Translations under genes and position numbers: made by a program | Source of the DNA: an uncultured Bacteroidales bacterium | GTDB taxonomy: Bacteria > Bacteroidota > Bacteroidia > Bacteroidales > Paludibacteraceae | DNA length: 43,787 bases | Assembly: GCA_937915765.1 (NCBI GenBank) | Contig: CALGHE010000028.1 | Coordinates: 1 to 43,787, forward strand | Direction of reading: 5' to 3' | Notes under the pieces: generated by a model | The model's database searches: none | Told to the model about the DNA's origin: nothing | The model's input: only the letters and a program-made list of their open reading frames with translations | Part shown: piece after piece, positions 8,951 to 16,939 of the stretch | How positions within the stretch are numbered: position 1 is the first letter of the stretch | How the letters are laid out: each line of letters begins with the position of its first letter

Positions 8951-9124
8951 ATGGGAAAACAATTAAGACGTTCAAAGAATGCGATACTAGGTGGTGTCGC
9001 TGCTGGTGTCGCTGAATATTTTGGCATTGACGCGACTTTAGTGCGAATTATATGGGCCTTGCTCATACTTAGCGGGGTTGGTCTTTTTGTCTATTTAGTA
9101 TGCTGGCTTATTATGCCTAAATAA
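8951..9124 (+). CDS. Small PspC-domain membrane protein
   Basis: This is a 57-residue protein starting MGKQLRRSKNAILGGVAAGV. The basic start, GGVAAGVAEYFGIDATLVRI (14-33) and then a hydrophobic helix IWALLILSGVGLFVYLVCWL (34-53) are the whole PspC domain and nothing else. PspC domains act at the inner membrane in envelope stress (phage-shock) responses. Stand-alone copies like this are common in Bacteroidota and of unknown precise role. A strong terminator follows 7 bp after the stop, so it is a single-gene unit. It is short enough to be missed by length cut-offs. Confidence 0.88.
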   Translation: MGKQLRRSKNAILGGVAAGVAEYFGIDATLVRIIWALLILSGVGLFVYLVCWLIMPK

Positions 9125-9130
9125 ATGCAC

Positions 9131-9163
9131 GCAGCGTACACTTTGAGTGTGCGCTGCTTTTTT
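9131..9163 (+). terminator. Terminator after pspC-domain gene
   Basis: GCAGCGTACAC (9131-9141) pairs with GTGTGCGCTGC (9147-9157, one wobble pair) around loop TTTGA, followed by six T residues. Confidence 0.88.
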
Positions 9164-9171
9164 GCGTCATC

Positions 9172-9254
9172 TTAAGACTGCTTGCGCAAATTAGGTATAG
9201 ATGATTTTGAAAGTGTTTTCTTAATTCAAAACGTAATTTACAGAAGTTCCCTTA
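9172..9254. repeat. Short derivative of the inverted-repeat element
   Basis: The right end (9228-9254) reads GAACTTCTGTAAATTACG on the minus strand, a clear terminal repeat. The left end (9172-9195, TTAAGACTGCTTGCGCAAAT) is degenerate. The total is about 83 bp, ending 21 bp before uvrB, so it may contribute to the uvrB leader. Confidence 0.45.
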
Positions 9255-9275
9255 ACTTCCTCTTAATAGTAAAAG

Positions 9276-11309
9276 ATGCGGTTCAAACTATCTTCTGACT
9301 ATTTGCCCACCGGCGACCAGCCGCAAGCTATAAAGGAGCTTGTTGACGGCGTTAATGCGGGCGTGCCGTTCCAAACCTTGCTGGGCGTTACCGGCTCCGG
9401 GAAAACGTTCACTATTGCCAATATGGTGGAACAGATTCAGCGCCCTACCCTTGTGCTTAGCCATAATAAAACGCTTGCCGCGCAGCTTTACGGAGAATTC
9501 AAAAGTTTCTTCCCAGAAAATGCTGTGGAGTATTTTGTGTCCTATTACGACTATTACCAGCCGGAGGCGTACCTTCCGAACACAGATACATACATCGAGA
9601 AAGATTTGGCTATCAATGACGAGATTGAGAAGCTGCGTCTCGCCACAACCTCTTCTCTGCTTTCCGGCAGAAAGGACGTGCTTGTGGTTTCGTCGGTCTC
9701 GTGCATGTACGGCATGGGAAATCCGAACGACTTCTACAAAAACATGATCACACTGAAGAGAGGACAGACTTTAGGCATGAATGTGCTGCTGAGAGCTTTG
9801 GTCGAGAATCTTTACGTGCGCAACGAAATCGCTTTGGAGCACGGAAATTTCCGGGTAAAAGGTGACACTGTCGATGTCTTTTTGGCTTATGCGGACTACA
9901 TCTTGAGAATATGCTTCTGGGGCGATGAGATTGACGAGATTGTGAGCATCGACCCGTTAAGCAATGTAAAGATACAGAACTTCGAAGAGGTGAACATATA
10001 TCCCGCCAATCTCTTTGTAACTAACAAAGACACTGTCCAAAACGCACTTATTGCTATTGGCGACGACCTCAACACTCAGGTTGAGTACCTTCAGTCTATC
10101 GGGAAAAATTACGAAGCCAAACGTCTGTATGAACGTGTAAACTACGACATGGAGATGATAAGGGAACTAGGACACTGCTCGGGCATAGAAAACTACTCCA
10201 GATATTTCGACGGAAGACAGCCCGGCACTCGCCCGTTCTGCCTGCTGGACTTTTTCCCAAAAGACTATCTGCTAGTTATTGATGAAAGTCATGTGACCAT
10301 TCCCCAGATACGCGCCATGTATGGAGGCGACCATTCTCGAAAGATCACTCTTGTGGACTATGGCTTCAGACTGCCTGCCGCCATAGACAACAGACCTCTG
10401 AAATTTGAAGAGTTTGAGGAGATGTCCGGACAGACTGTTTTTGTAAGTGCCACGCCGGCCGAGTATGAATTAGAGAAGTCTCAAGGTGTGATAATTGAAC
10501 AGATTATACGACCTACCGGGCTTTTGGACCCTGTTATCAGCGTAAGGCCAAGCCTCAACCAGATAGACGACTTGCTGGAAGAGATTCACAAAAGAATTGA
10601 TGCGGACGAAAGGGTGCTTGTCACTACACTTACCAAACGTATGGCGGAAGAACTTCACGCTTACCTGCAAAAGATGGGCGTGCGAAGCAATTACATACAT
10701 TCTGACATTGACACGCTTGAACGTGTGAAAATTATGGAAGACTTGCGAAACGGACTGTTTGACGTACTGGTGGGCGTGAACCTGCTGCGCGAAGGTCTTG
10801 ACTTGCCCGAGGTCTCTCTTGTTGCTATTCTGGATGCAGACAAAGAAGGTTTTCTGCGTTCTCATAGGTCTCTGACTCAAACTGTCGGCCGTGCGGCAAG
10901 AAACCTAAACGGCCTTGTAATTATGTATGCGGACAAAATTACCGAAAGCATGCAAAAGACAATCGACGAAACCAATCGGCGCCGAGAAATTCAGATGAAG
11001 TATAACGAAGAACACAATGTTAAGCCTAAAGCTCTTAACAAAGCTAAAAAATCCATACTTGGAAACATCTCCGCCGATAAAGAGACTGACAAAGGGTATA
11101 AAAGAGATAAAAAATATGCTGAAAAAGATTTCGCTCAGACATTTGCCGCAGAGCCTGCCGAGCAGATTTACAGCAAAGAGAATCTGGATTCTGTTATAGA
11201 GCAGACAAGGAAAGCTATGCAGGAGGCCGCAAAAAAGCTAGAATTTATAGAAGCCGCACAGCTTCGCGACAAGCTTATAGAGCTGGAAAAACTAAAAAAC
11301 GCAAAATAA
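9276..11309 (+). CDS. uvrB: Excinuclease ABC subunit B
   Basis: UvrB verifies DNA damage handed over by UvrA and recruits UvrC for the dual incision of nucleotide excision repair. The 677 residues are full length. Walker A GVTGSGKT is at 37-44, the damage-probing beta-hairpin region beginning YDYYQPEAYLP at 91-101, and DESH at 336-339. Helicase motifs V and VI (GVNLLREGLDLPEV, QTVGRAARN) follow, and a C-terminal UVR domain at about 632-670 (MQEAAKKLEFIEAAQLRDKL) contacts UvrA and UvrC. It is transcribed alone, and uvrA and uvrC are not in the window. Confidence 0.98.
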   Translation: MRFKLSSDYLPTGDQPQAIKELVDGVNAGVPFQTLLGVTGSGKTFTIANMVEQIQRPTLVLSHNKTLAAQLYGEFKSFFPENAVEYFVSYYDYYQPEAYLPNTDTYIEKDLAINDEIEKLRLATTSSLLSGRKDVLVVSSVSCMYGMGNPNDFYKNMITLKRGQTLGMNVLLRALVENLYVRNEIALEHGNFRVKGDTVDVFLAYADYILRICFWGDEIDEIVSIDPLSNVKIQNFEEVNIYPANLFVTNKDTVQNALIAIGDDLNTQVEYLQSIGKNYEAKRLYERVNYDMEMIRELGHCSGIENYSRYFDGRQPGTRPFCLLDFFPKDYLLVIDESHVTIPQIRAMYGGDHSRKITLVDYGFRLPAAIDNRPLKFEEFEEMSGQTVFVSATPAEYELEKSQGVIIEQIIRPTGLLDPVISVRPSLNQIDDLLEEIHKRIDADERVLVTTLTKRMAEELHAYLQKMGVRSNYIHSDIDTLERVKIMEDLRNGLFDVLVGVNLLREGLDLPEVSLVAILDADKEGFLRSHRSLTQTVGRAARNLNGLVIMYADKITESMQKTIDETNRRREIQMKYNEEHNVKPKALNKAKKSILGNISADKETDKGYKRDKKYAEKDFAQTFAAEPAEQIYSKENLDSVIEQTRKAMQEAAKKLEFIEAAQLRDKLIELEKLKNAK

Positions 11310-11398
11310 ATTGCAACATCAAACGGAAAGAATGTTTAAAAGCAATTTCTACATTTTGCAATTATCTATTCAGTAATCCTTTTCGGGATAAACTTAAA

Positions 11399-11435
11399 AA
11401 AGAGACAGACTCTCTAAACAAGAAGCTGTCTCTTT
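11399..11435. terminator. Bidirectional terminator between uvrB and topoisomerase gene
   Basis: AAAGAGACAG (11399-11408) and CTGTCTCTTT (11426-11435) form a perfect 10-bp stem between convergent genes, with A/T runs on both sides. Confidence 0.82.
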
Positions 11436-11441
11436 CTATTT

Positions 11442-13367
11442 TCAAATCTCATCAACAGGGTCCTCTTCCACCACAAGATTGTCAATGATGAAGTTTTGAC
11501 GCTCAGGAGTGTTGTCACCCATATAGTATCTCAGGAGGTCGCTTACCGCATCTTCCTTTTTCAAGGAGACTTGGTCGAGCCTTATGTTTTCACCGATAAA
11601 TAGTTTAAACTCATCTTTTGATATCTCACCAAGACCTTTAAAACGCGTTATTTCCGCCTTTGCTCCAATCTTCTCAATCGCGGCGAGCCGTTCCTCCTCC
11701 GTATAACAGTAAATAGTCTGTTTCTTGTCACGAACACGGAACAGCGGCGTCTGCAAAATATAAACATGCCCTTTTTTCACCAAGTCCGGGAAAAACTGCA
11801 AAAAGAATGTCAGCAGCAACAGCCTGATGTGCATACCGTCCACATCAGCATCGGTAGCTATAATCACTCTGTTATAGCGCAAACCTTCCATGCCGTCCTC
11901 TATATTAAGAGCCGCCTGCAAAAGGTTGAACTCCACATTTTCATAAACGACCTTACGGGTCATACCGTAGCTGTTCAGCGGCTTACCTCTCAAACTGAAC
12001 ACAGCCTGAGTCTTCACATCACGGCTGCTCGTTATGGAACCGCTCGCAGAGTCACCCTCAGTTATGAAGATTGACGAAAGCTCTTTTTGGTCACCTTTCG
12101 CATCGTTCAGATGCACGTGGCAATCCCTAAGTTTCGGATTGTTAAGGCTGACCTTCTTTGCTCGTTCACGAGCCTGCTTTGTAACGCCGGCGATAGCCTT
12201 TCGCTCCTTTTCCGCATCCTGAATCTTTTTCAGGAGAACATCCGCCATCTCTCCATTTTTATGCAAATAGTCATCAATCTCCTTCTTTACAAAATCGTTG
12301 ACAAACTTATTCACCGTCACCCCGCTCAACGGGAACGGCTTCCCCTTGGAGTTTTTGTCAGGCGCCATGTAAGTAGAGCCGAGCTTGATTTTTGTCTGGC
12401 TCTCAAACTGAGGCTCAACAATGTTAATCGCAATAGCCCCCACCAGACCATTGCGTATGTCGGCAAGTTCCATGTTTTTCGCATAAAACTCCTTTATCGC
12501 TTTACCCAAAGCTTCGCGATAAGCAGACTGATGCGTTCCGCCCATCTTTGTGTACTGACCATTTACGAACGAGAAATATTCGTCGCCACCATTCTGAATA
12601 CAGTGTGTCAAGGCAATCTCTATATCCTCCCCTTTTATGTGAACAATCGGATATATTGGCTCTGCTGTCATATTCTCCGACAACAAATCCTTCAGACCAT
12701 TTTTAGAATAGAACCGTTCGCCATTGAACTTGATTGTCAGCCCGGAGTTCAGATAACTGTAATTGCGCAACATCGTGCGAATCGTCTCAATTCTGTAAGA
12801 GTAATTTGTAAAAAGAGTTGGGTCTGGCTTAAAAAATATGCGAGTTCCGTCCTCTTCATTCTTCGTGTTTTCCACTATACCAGAATCCGTCACAATCACG
12901 CCTTTGGAGAATTCCGCCCTGCGAGTCTTGCCCTCTCTGAAACTCTGAGCCACGAAATTTTCAGACAACGCGTTAGTAGCCTTTGTACCAACTCCATTCA
13001 GCCCGACAGACTGATGAAAAGCGCCGTCCGAGAACTTACCGCTGGTATTCATCACAGACACAGAATCCACAAGTTTTTCAAGAGGAATACCTCGTCCGTA
13101 GTCTCGCACTGTAACAGCCTCTTCGCTTAAAGTTATCTCAATCTGCTTTCCGCAACCCATTCGGAACTCGTCGATACTATTGTCAACAACCTCTTTGAGC
13201 AGCACATAAATACCATCGTCAGACGACGAGCCGTCGCCCAACTTACCTATGTACATTCCCGGACGGTGCCGAACATGGGCAAGACCCTCAAGGGTTACGA
13301 TATCTTCGTGGCTGTAATTAGCAGCTGACGACTTACCTTCACTCTGACTGAAATTCAACTCTTCCAT
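11442..13367 (-). CDS. parE: DNA topoisomerase IV subunit B (type IIA ATPase subunit)
   Basis: This is the ATPase subunit of a type IIA topoisomerase. It pairs with ParC to decatenate and relax DNA. The 641 residues carry the GHKL ATPase fold with EVVDNSIDEF (59-68), DYGRGIP (89-95) and the K-loop VGLNGVGTKATNALS (121-135). TOPRIM follows with EGDSASGSI and RGKPLNS, and the DVDGMHIR metal-binding motif. The form VGLNGVGTKA and the lack of a large insert favour ParE over GyrB. GyrB is the alternative, since no parC or gyrA is adjacent to decide it. It is a single-gene unit with its own promoter. Confidence 0.82.
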   Translation of the reverse strand: MEELNFSQSEGKSSAANYSHEDIVTLEGLAHVRHRPGMYIGKLGDGSSSDDGIYVLLKEVVDNSIDEFRMGCGKQIEITLSEEAVTVRDYGRGIPLEKLVDSVSVMNTSGKFSDGAFHQSVGLNGVGTKATNALSENFVAQSFREGKTRRAEFSKGVIVTDSGIVENTKNEEDGTRIFFKPDPTLFTNYSYRIETIRTMLRNYSYLNSGLTIKFNGERFYSKNGLKDLLSENMTAEPIYPIVHIKGEDIEIALTHCIQNGGDEYFSFVNGQYTKMGGTHQSAYREALGKAIKEFYAKNMELADIRNGLVGAIAINIVEPQFESQTKIKLGSTYMAPDKNSKGKPFPLSGVTVNKFVNDFVKKEIDDYLHKNGEMADVLLKKIQDAEKERKAIAGVTKQARERAKKVSLNNPKLRDCHVHLNDAKGDQKELSSIFITEGDSASGSITSSRDVKTQAVFSLRGKPLNSYGMTRKVVYENVEFNLLQAALNIEDGMEGLRYNRVIIATDADVDGMHIRLLLLTFFLQFFPDLVKKGHVYILQTPLFRVRDKKQTIYCYTEEERLAAIEKIGAKAEITRFKGLGEISKDEFKLFIGENIRLDQVSLKKEDAVSDLLRYYMGDNTPERQNFIIDNLVVEEDPVDEI

Positions 13368-13406
13368 ACCTGTGTCTTATTTTCGGTTCTCTTTACGAAA
13401 CTTCGG

Positions 13407-13438
13407 CAAATGTAGCAAATTTTAAGAAAATTATCAAA
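13407..13438 (-). promoter_or_regulatory. Promoter of the parE-like gene
   Basis: On the minus strand: TTTG (13438-13435), 20 bases, then TACATTTG (13414-13407). It sits 40 bp before the ATG. Confidence 0.65.
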
Positions 13439-13478
13439 TCTGAAATATCGTCAAGTCAAAAAAATCACACTATTTCCT

Positions 13479-13509
13479 TTTGCTTTTTACACTTTTTTTC
13501 TTACCTTCG
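13479..13509 (+). promoter_or_regulatory. Promoter of the orphan secreted protein gene
   Basis: TTTG (13479-13482), 19 bases, TACCTTCG (13502-13509). There is one mismatch to the TAnnTTTG consensus, and it lies 23 bp before the ATG. Confidence 0.55.
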
Positions 13510-13532
13510 CTCTGTCTTTACAACTTCATTGC

Positions 13533-13910
13533 ATGAGGCATTTGTTTTACATATTAGCTTTAACTTTAGTTTCTGTTTTCTTTTGTGACACTAAAGTTTT
13601 TGCGGACGAACTCCGTTGCAGCCATACCTCCATAGTTGCAGATGACGGGTATGAAAGCATTGGCGAGCAAAACTCTCATAGCAGCTGTGTCAATTCTGCC
13701 ATACTTATAAAGACAAACCCCGTAACTCTTGCTTCTTGCAACGGGTTCGCGCACAACATTATCAAACTAAAGCCTTCTTGGCTATGCATTTACAGAGATT
13801 CTATAACTCAAACTATATATAAATCTTTGAAAGTATCTTCACGCACAATAGCTTCGTTCAAAAGGAAAACGGGCTATTACATATACTTTCTCAGGAAAAT
13901 CATAATATAA
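13533..13910 (+). CDS. Small secreted protein of unknown function
   Basis: This is a 125-residue protein that I do not recognise. It starts with a convincing signal peptide (MRHLFYILALTLVSVFF, cleavage likely near residues 18-25), followed by a polar region with four cysteines (29, 51, 68 and 84) that could form disulfides, and a basic C-terminus. A promoter is correctly placed upstream, which supports expression. Against it, composition is plain, no family is evident and an inverted-repeat element begins about 18 bp after the stop, so it may be a decayed or very young gene. Confidence 0.45.
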   Translation: MRHLFYILALTLVSVFFCDTKVFADELRCSHTSIVADDGYESIGEQNSHSSCVNSAILIKTNPVTLASCNGFAHNIIKLKPSWLCIYRDSITQTIYKSLKVSSRTIASFKRKTGYYIYFLRKIII

Positions 13911-13927
13911 ATAAGCCTACCTTACTT

Positions 13928-14104
13928 CGGGGCACTTCTGATAAATTACATCAAGTTGGTCTTGACAGACATTCTGTTTTTATTGGTTATACTTGCAAAT
14001 GAACATTTACGACAGAATAATGCGACATCGTAACTAAGTGAACATGAGCAAGATAAAACAGAATGCATTCAAGAGCGTATCGTAATTTATATAAGTTGCC
14101 TTTA
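13928..14104. repeat. Intergenic inverted-repeat element, copy 2
   Basis: The left end (13931-13951) contains CACTTCTGATAAATTACAT. The right end (14081-14104), read on the minus strand, is GGCAACTTATATAAATTACG. Inside, CATTCTGTTTT (about 13970) and AAAACAGAATG (about 14056) form a second inverted pair. The internal stretch ATGAGCAAGATA is shared with copy 3. It carries no open frame and lies between the orphan secreted gene and nhaD, whose leader it may feed. Confidence 0.62.
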
Positions 14105-14165
14105 CTCATTTTTACGCACAGCTCTTACGGGAGTTGTCTTCTGTCAAATCTAAAAATCAAATAAT

Positions 14166-15509
14166 ATGCTTATCACACTTATGATTATATTGTTCGTCAT
14201 AGGTTATCTTGCCATAGCCTTAGAACATAACATTAGAATAAATAAGGCCGCGTCTGCCCTTGTTCTCTGCAGCGTACTTTGGACTGTGTTTATCTTTGCA
14301 GCTCCTTCGGTTCTAACAAATATTCCAGACGGAGTTTCTGTCATTGACTACGTCAACAAAACGCTTATAATAGAGCATATTGGCGATGTTGCGGAGATAC
14401 TCTTTTTCCTCATGGGTGCCATGACCATTGTGGAGCTGATTGACGTGCATGGCGGTTTCTCCATAATCACAGACTGCATTTCGGTCAAAAGCAAAAAGAA
14501 ACTGCTCTGGCTTATAGCGCTGATTACATTCTTTATGTCCGCCGTTCTTGACAATCTCACCACTGCAATTGTCATGGTTATGATGTTACGCAAACTGATT
14601 AAAGACCAAAAAGAACGCTGGATTTTTGCGAGTGTCATAATTATTGCAGCAAATAGCGGCGGGGCATTTTCTCCTATCGGAGACGTGACTACAATCATGC
14701 TATGGGTTAACGGAAATGTAACTACAGAAGGGCTGATTCCGAATCTGTTCCTGCCCTCTTTTATCTCTATGGCTGTGCCTGTCGCAATTATCTCTTACGG
14801 CCTGAAAGGCAACTTAGAGTCTGCCAGCGACTCCGTTTCTCACGATAACTCCACATCTTTATCAAACTATATCACAAAGACCGAAAGGAACATAATATTC
14901 TTTTTCGGTGTAGGATGCTTGTTGTTCGTGCCTGTGTTTAAGACACTAACTCACTTACCTCCATTTATCGGCGTTCTGTTCGGACTTAGCCTGCTCTGGA
15001 TATACATGGAGATTATGTACCGCCGCAAAAAAAACATGCCGGAAGACCGAAAAGCTACGGTTTCTGTGATTCTGAGAAGAATAGACATGACAACCATCCT
15101 GTTCTTTTTTGGAATCCTTATGGCAGTTGCGGCTTTGCAAAGTGCCGGAATTTTGCAAACCTTTGCGAAATCGTTAGACAACACTTTTAACGGAAATATT
15201 TTCCTCATAGATCTCATAATAGGGTTCTTCTCTTCTATAGTGGACAATGTGCCTCTTGTGGCAGGTGCAATGGGAATGTATGACATTGCATCCGTTGGCA
15301 ACTTTAGCACAGACGGACAATTCTGGCTTCTTTTGGCCTATTGCGCTGGTGTCGGCGGAAGTATGCTTATCATTGGCTCTGCTGCCGGTGTTGTTGTCAT
15401 GGGTCTTGAAAAGGTTTCTTTTGGTTGGTATCTTAAACGAATATCTTGGGTTGCTGCTGTTGGCTATCTTGCCGGGGCCGCCACCTTCGCCCTATTCAAC
15501 TTCTTGTAA
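14166..15509 (+). CDS. nhaD: Na+/H+ antiporter, NhaD type
   Basis: This is a 447-residue integral membrane protein of the NhaD branch of the ion transporter superfamily, exchanging internal sodium for protons. It has about ten to twelve hydrophobic helices. Family landmarks are ALEHNIRINKAASALV near the start, SAVLDNLTTAIVMVMM (first discontinuous helix), NSGGAFSPIGDVTTIMLW, and the second half-repeat SIVDNVPLVAGAMGMY. The repeated DN(L/V)(T/P) pattern is the expected ion-site duplication. It is transcribed alone and ends at a terminator. The start is the first ATG and is preceded by a small hairpin (14118-14137). Confidence 0.92.
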   Translation: MLITLMIILFVIGYLAIALEHNIRINKAASALVLCSVLWTVFIFAAPSVLTNIPDGVSVIDYVNKTLIIEHIGDVAEILFFLMGAMTIVELIDVHGGFSIITDCISVKSKKKLLWLIALITFFMSAVLDNLTTAIVMVMMLRKLIKDQKERWIFASVIIIAANSGGAFSPIGDVTTIMLWVNGNVTTEGLIPNLFLPSFISMAVPVAIISYGLKGNLESASDSVSHDNSTSLSNYITKTERNIIFFFGVGCLLFVPVFKTLTHLPPFIGVLFGLSLLWIYMEIMYRRKKNMPEDRKATVSVILRRIDMTTILFFFGILMAVAALQSAGILQTFAKSLDNTFNGNIFLIDLIIGFFSSIVDNVPLVAGAMGMYDIASVGNFSTDGQFWLLLAYCAGVGGSMLIIGSAAGVVVMGLEKVSFGWYLKRISWVAAVGYLAGAATFALFNFL

Positions 15510-15558
15510 CAAAGTTGCCTTAAAAACGGATTCAACCCATAAGGGTTCCTGATTTTAC

Positions 15559-15594
15559 AAGGCGGGCTTCTTTTAGAGGCTCGCCTTTCCTTTT
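15559..15594 (+). terminator. Terminator after nhaD
   Basis: AAGGCGGGC (15559-15567) pairs with GCTCGCCTT (15579-15587, one wobble) followed by a T-rich tract. A second small hairpin AACCC/GGGTT (about 15534-15547) precedes it. Confidence 0.78.
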
Positions 15595-15802
15595 ATACTG
15601 CACAGACTCCTCTTATTTATATTTCTAGGTCAACGTCTAAACTGGCTAGTAATGAAATCTGCACAAATAGTATATCATGTGACAGCAAAACTGCATGTCG
15701 CCCAATATTTCATTAACTTTTGGCTCTGCAATGAAGAAAAAAAAATGGCTAAATCCGGAAAATGGAATCAGCCATAAACATTCATCACAATACTGTAATA
15801 TA

Positions 15803-16513
15803 CTATTCAAAATTAAAAGACAAGATAAACAGCCTCGATGTCAGTTTAGACAGAGCGTTTGTGTATTTTAAATCGTCAATATCAAGAATTTCAGGACGAT
15901 TACGCTCCAGCACATCAGAAAGTCCGAGGTACATCTTAAACTCAGGAGCCAACTTAAAGTATGGCAAATAGCAGTCAATACCAAAGCCGAATTCGATGCC
16001 ATAATCCATCATCTTCAACATTATGACATTTTCCTTCTGCTTACCCAAGTCTAATGTTGCACTTCCGCCCGCAAGCAGATACGGCCTCCAGTTACCACGT
16101 CTCTGCCCTCTTGCCTTTACCGTAAGCGGGAAATTTATGATTGTTGACTTAACCGGCACACTCAGTTCGTTAAGCCCGTTCTGATCCACAAACTTCAGAG
16201 TTCTGTCTCCGAACATCAGAGCCGGAGTGAAGCGCAAGTTAAAATTTTCAGCCAAACGCAAGTCGCCAATTATACCAACAGTAAAACCTACAGCCAGACC
16301 AGTCTGGTCCGCATACCACCTGTTTCCGTCCTTGTCCACAATACCATTGTGCGAAACATTGAAATCCATTGAATTAAATCCCAATATAAACCCAAAATGA
16401 TACGGCTTGTTGTCTGCGTTTATCAAGTTTCTCACCTGACCGAACGACCGTGCCGAAGCCATCTGAAAAGCAGACAACGACAGCAATAAAAATATTAGAA
16501 TATTCTTTTTCAA
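15803..16513 (-). CDS. porT: PorT-like outer-membrane beta-barrel protein
   Basis: The protein begins with signal peptide KKNILIFLLLSLSAFQMASA, followed by an eight-strand-type barrel of alternating hydrophobic residues. It ends in aromatic FNFE, as outer-membrane barrels do. The segment KPYHFGFILGFNSMDFNV resembles PorT of Porphyromonas gingivalis, a component of the type IX secretion system. PorT family membership is likely, T9SS function is inference because no other T9SS gene is nearby. The longest frame starts at a TTG (16537), but a promoter-like box overlaps it. I prefer the TTG at 16513, which directly starts the signal peptide and gives 236 residues. Confidence 0.78.
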   Translation of the reverse strand: MKKNILIFLLLSLSAFQMASARSFGQVRNLINADNKPYHFGFILGFNSMDFNVSHNGIVDKDGNRWYADQTGLAVGFTVGIIGDLRLAENFNLRFTPALMFGDRTLKFVDQNGLNELSVPVKSTIINFPLTVKARGQRRGNWRPYLLAGGSATLDLGKQKENVIMLKMMDYGIEFGFGIDCYLPYFKLAPEFKMYLGLSDVLERNRPEILDIDDLKYTNALSKLTSRLFILSFNFE

Positions 16514-16534
16514 AACTAAAATTTTTCTTTTATG

Positions 16535-16563
16535 CAAATATGTAAGTAAACTTATAACGCAAA
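16535..16563 (-). promoter_or_regulatory. Possible promoter of the PorT-like gene
   Basis: On the minus strand: TTTG (16563-16560), 17 bases, CATATTTG (16542-16535). One base is off the -7 consensus. It overlaps the longest possible reading frame and so argues for the downstream start at 16513. Confidence 0.45.
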
Positions 16564-16577
16564 GAATGCGTTTTTAT

Positions 16578-16766
16578 TTTAGACAACTTCTATAAATTAG
16601 AACCTTGAGAAACATTTTGTTTCGGGTGGTCATATTTGCGAAAAAGCGATGCTGGCACCGCAACCGAGCAGATATGAGCAAGATAGACAAAATGGAACCA
16701 ATGGCCTGCGAAACGAATTTCAGAATACGAAAATTACAAAACGCAATTTATAGAAATCGCCTCAAG
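16578..16766. repeat. Intergenic inverted-repeat element, copy 3
   Basis: The left end (16582-16600) is GACAACTTCTATAAATTAG. The right end (16741-16766), read on the minus strand, contains GCGATTTCTATAAATTGCG. Internally, ACATTTTGTTT (16612-16622) and GACAAAATG (near 16690) pair, and ATGAGCAAGATA matches copy 2 while GCTGGCAC matches copy 4. It is 189 bp with no open frame, upstream of the PorT-like gene. Confidence 0.65.
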
Positions 16767-16889
16767 TCAATCATTACATCAACCCTCTTTTCAAGACTGC
16801 AAAATTAAGAAAGAGTTTTCTAAACTTTGCTATAATGATGAAAATAAATTCAAAAAAAACAAAAGCCGCCCCAAAAAATCATTCTTCAA

Positions 16890-16918
16890 ATTAAAGGCTT
16901 CTTCTATAAATTACAATC
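16890..16918. repeat. Single terminal repeat of the same family
   Basis: GGCTTCTTCTATAAATTAC (16896-16914) matches the element end. No inverted partner was found nearby, so it is a solo end, located just past the DUF5686 gene stop. Confidence 0.5.
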
Positions 16919-16939
16919 TTTATTTTTTGTCATAAATGT

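Noticed and set aside
12087..13130. 347-codon open frame on the plus strand
   Set aside because: Antisense to the topoisomerase subunit gene, with no recognisable motif.
14118..14137. Small hairpin before nhaD as a possible sodium or pH sensing RNA
   Set aside because: A 7-bp stem with one wobble pair is too little to support a regulatory claim.
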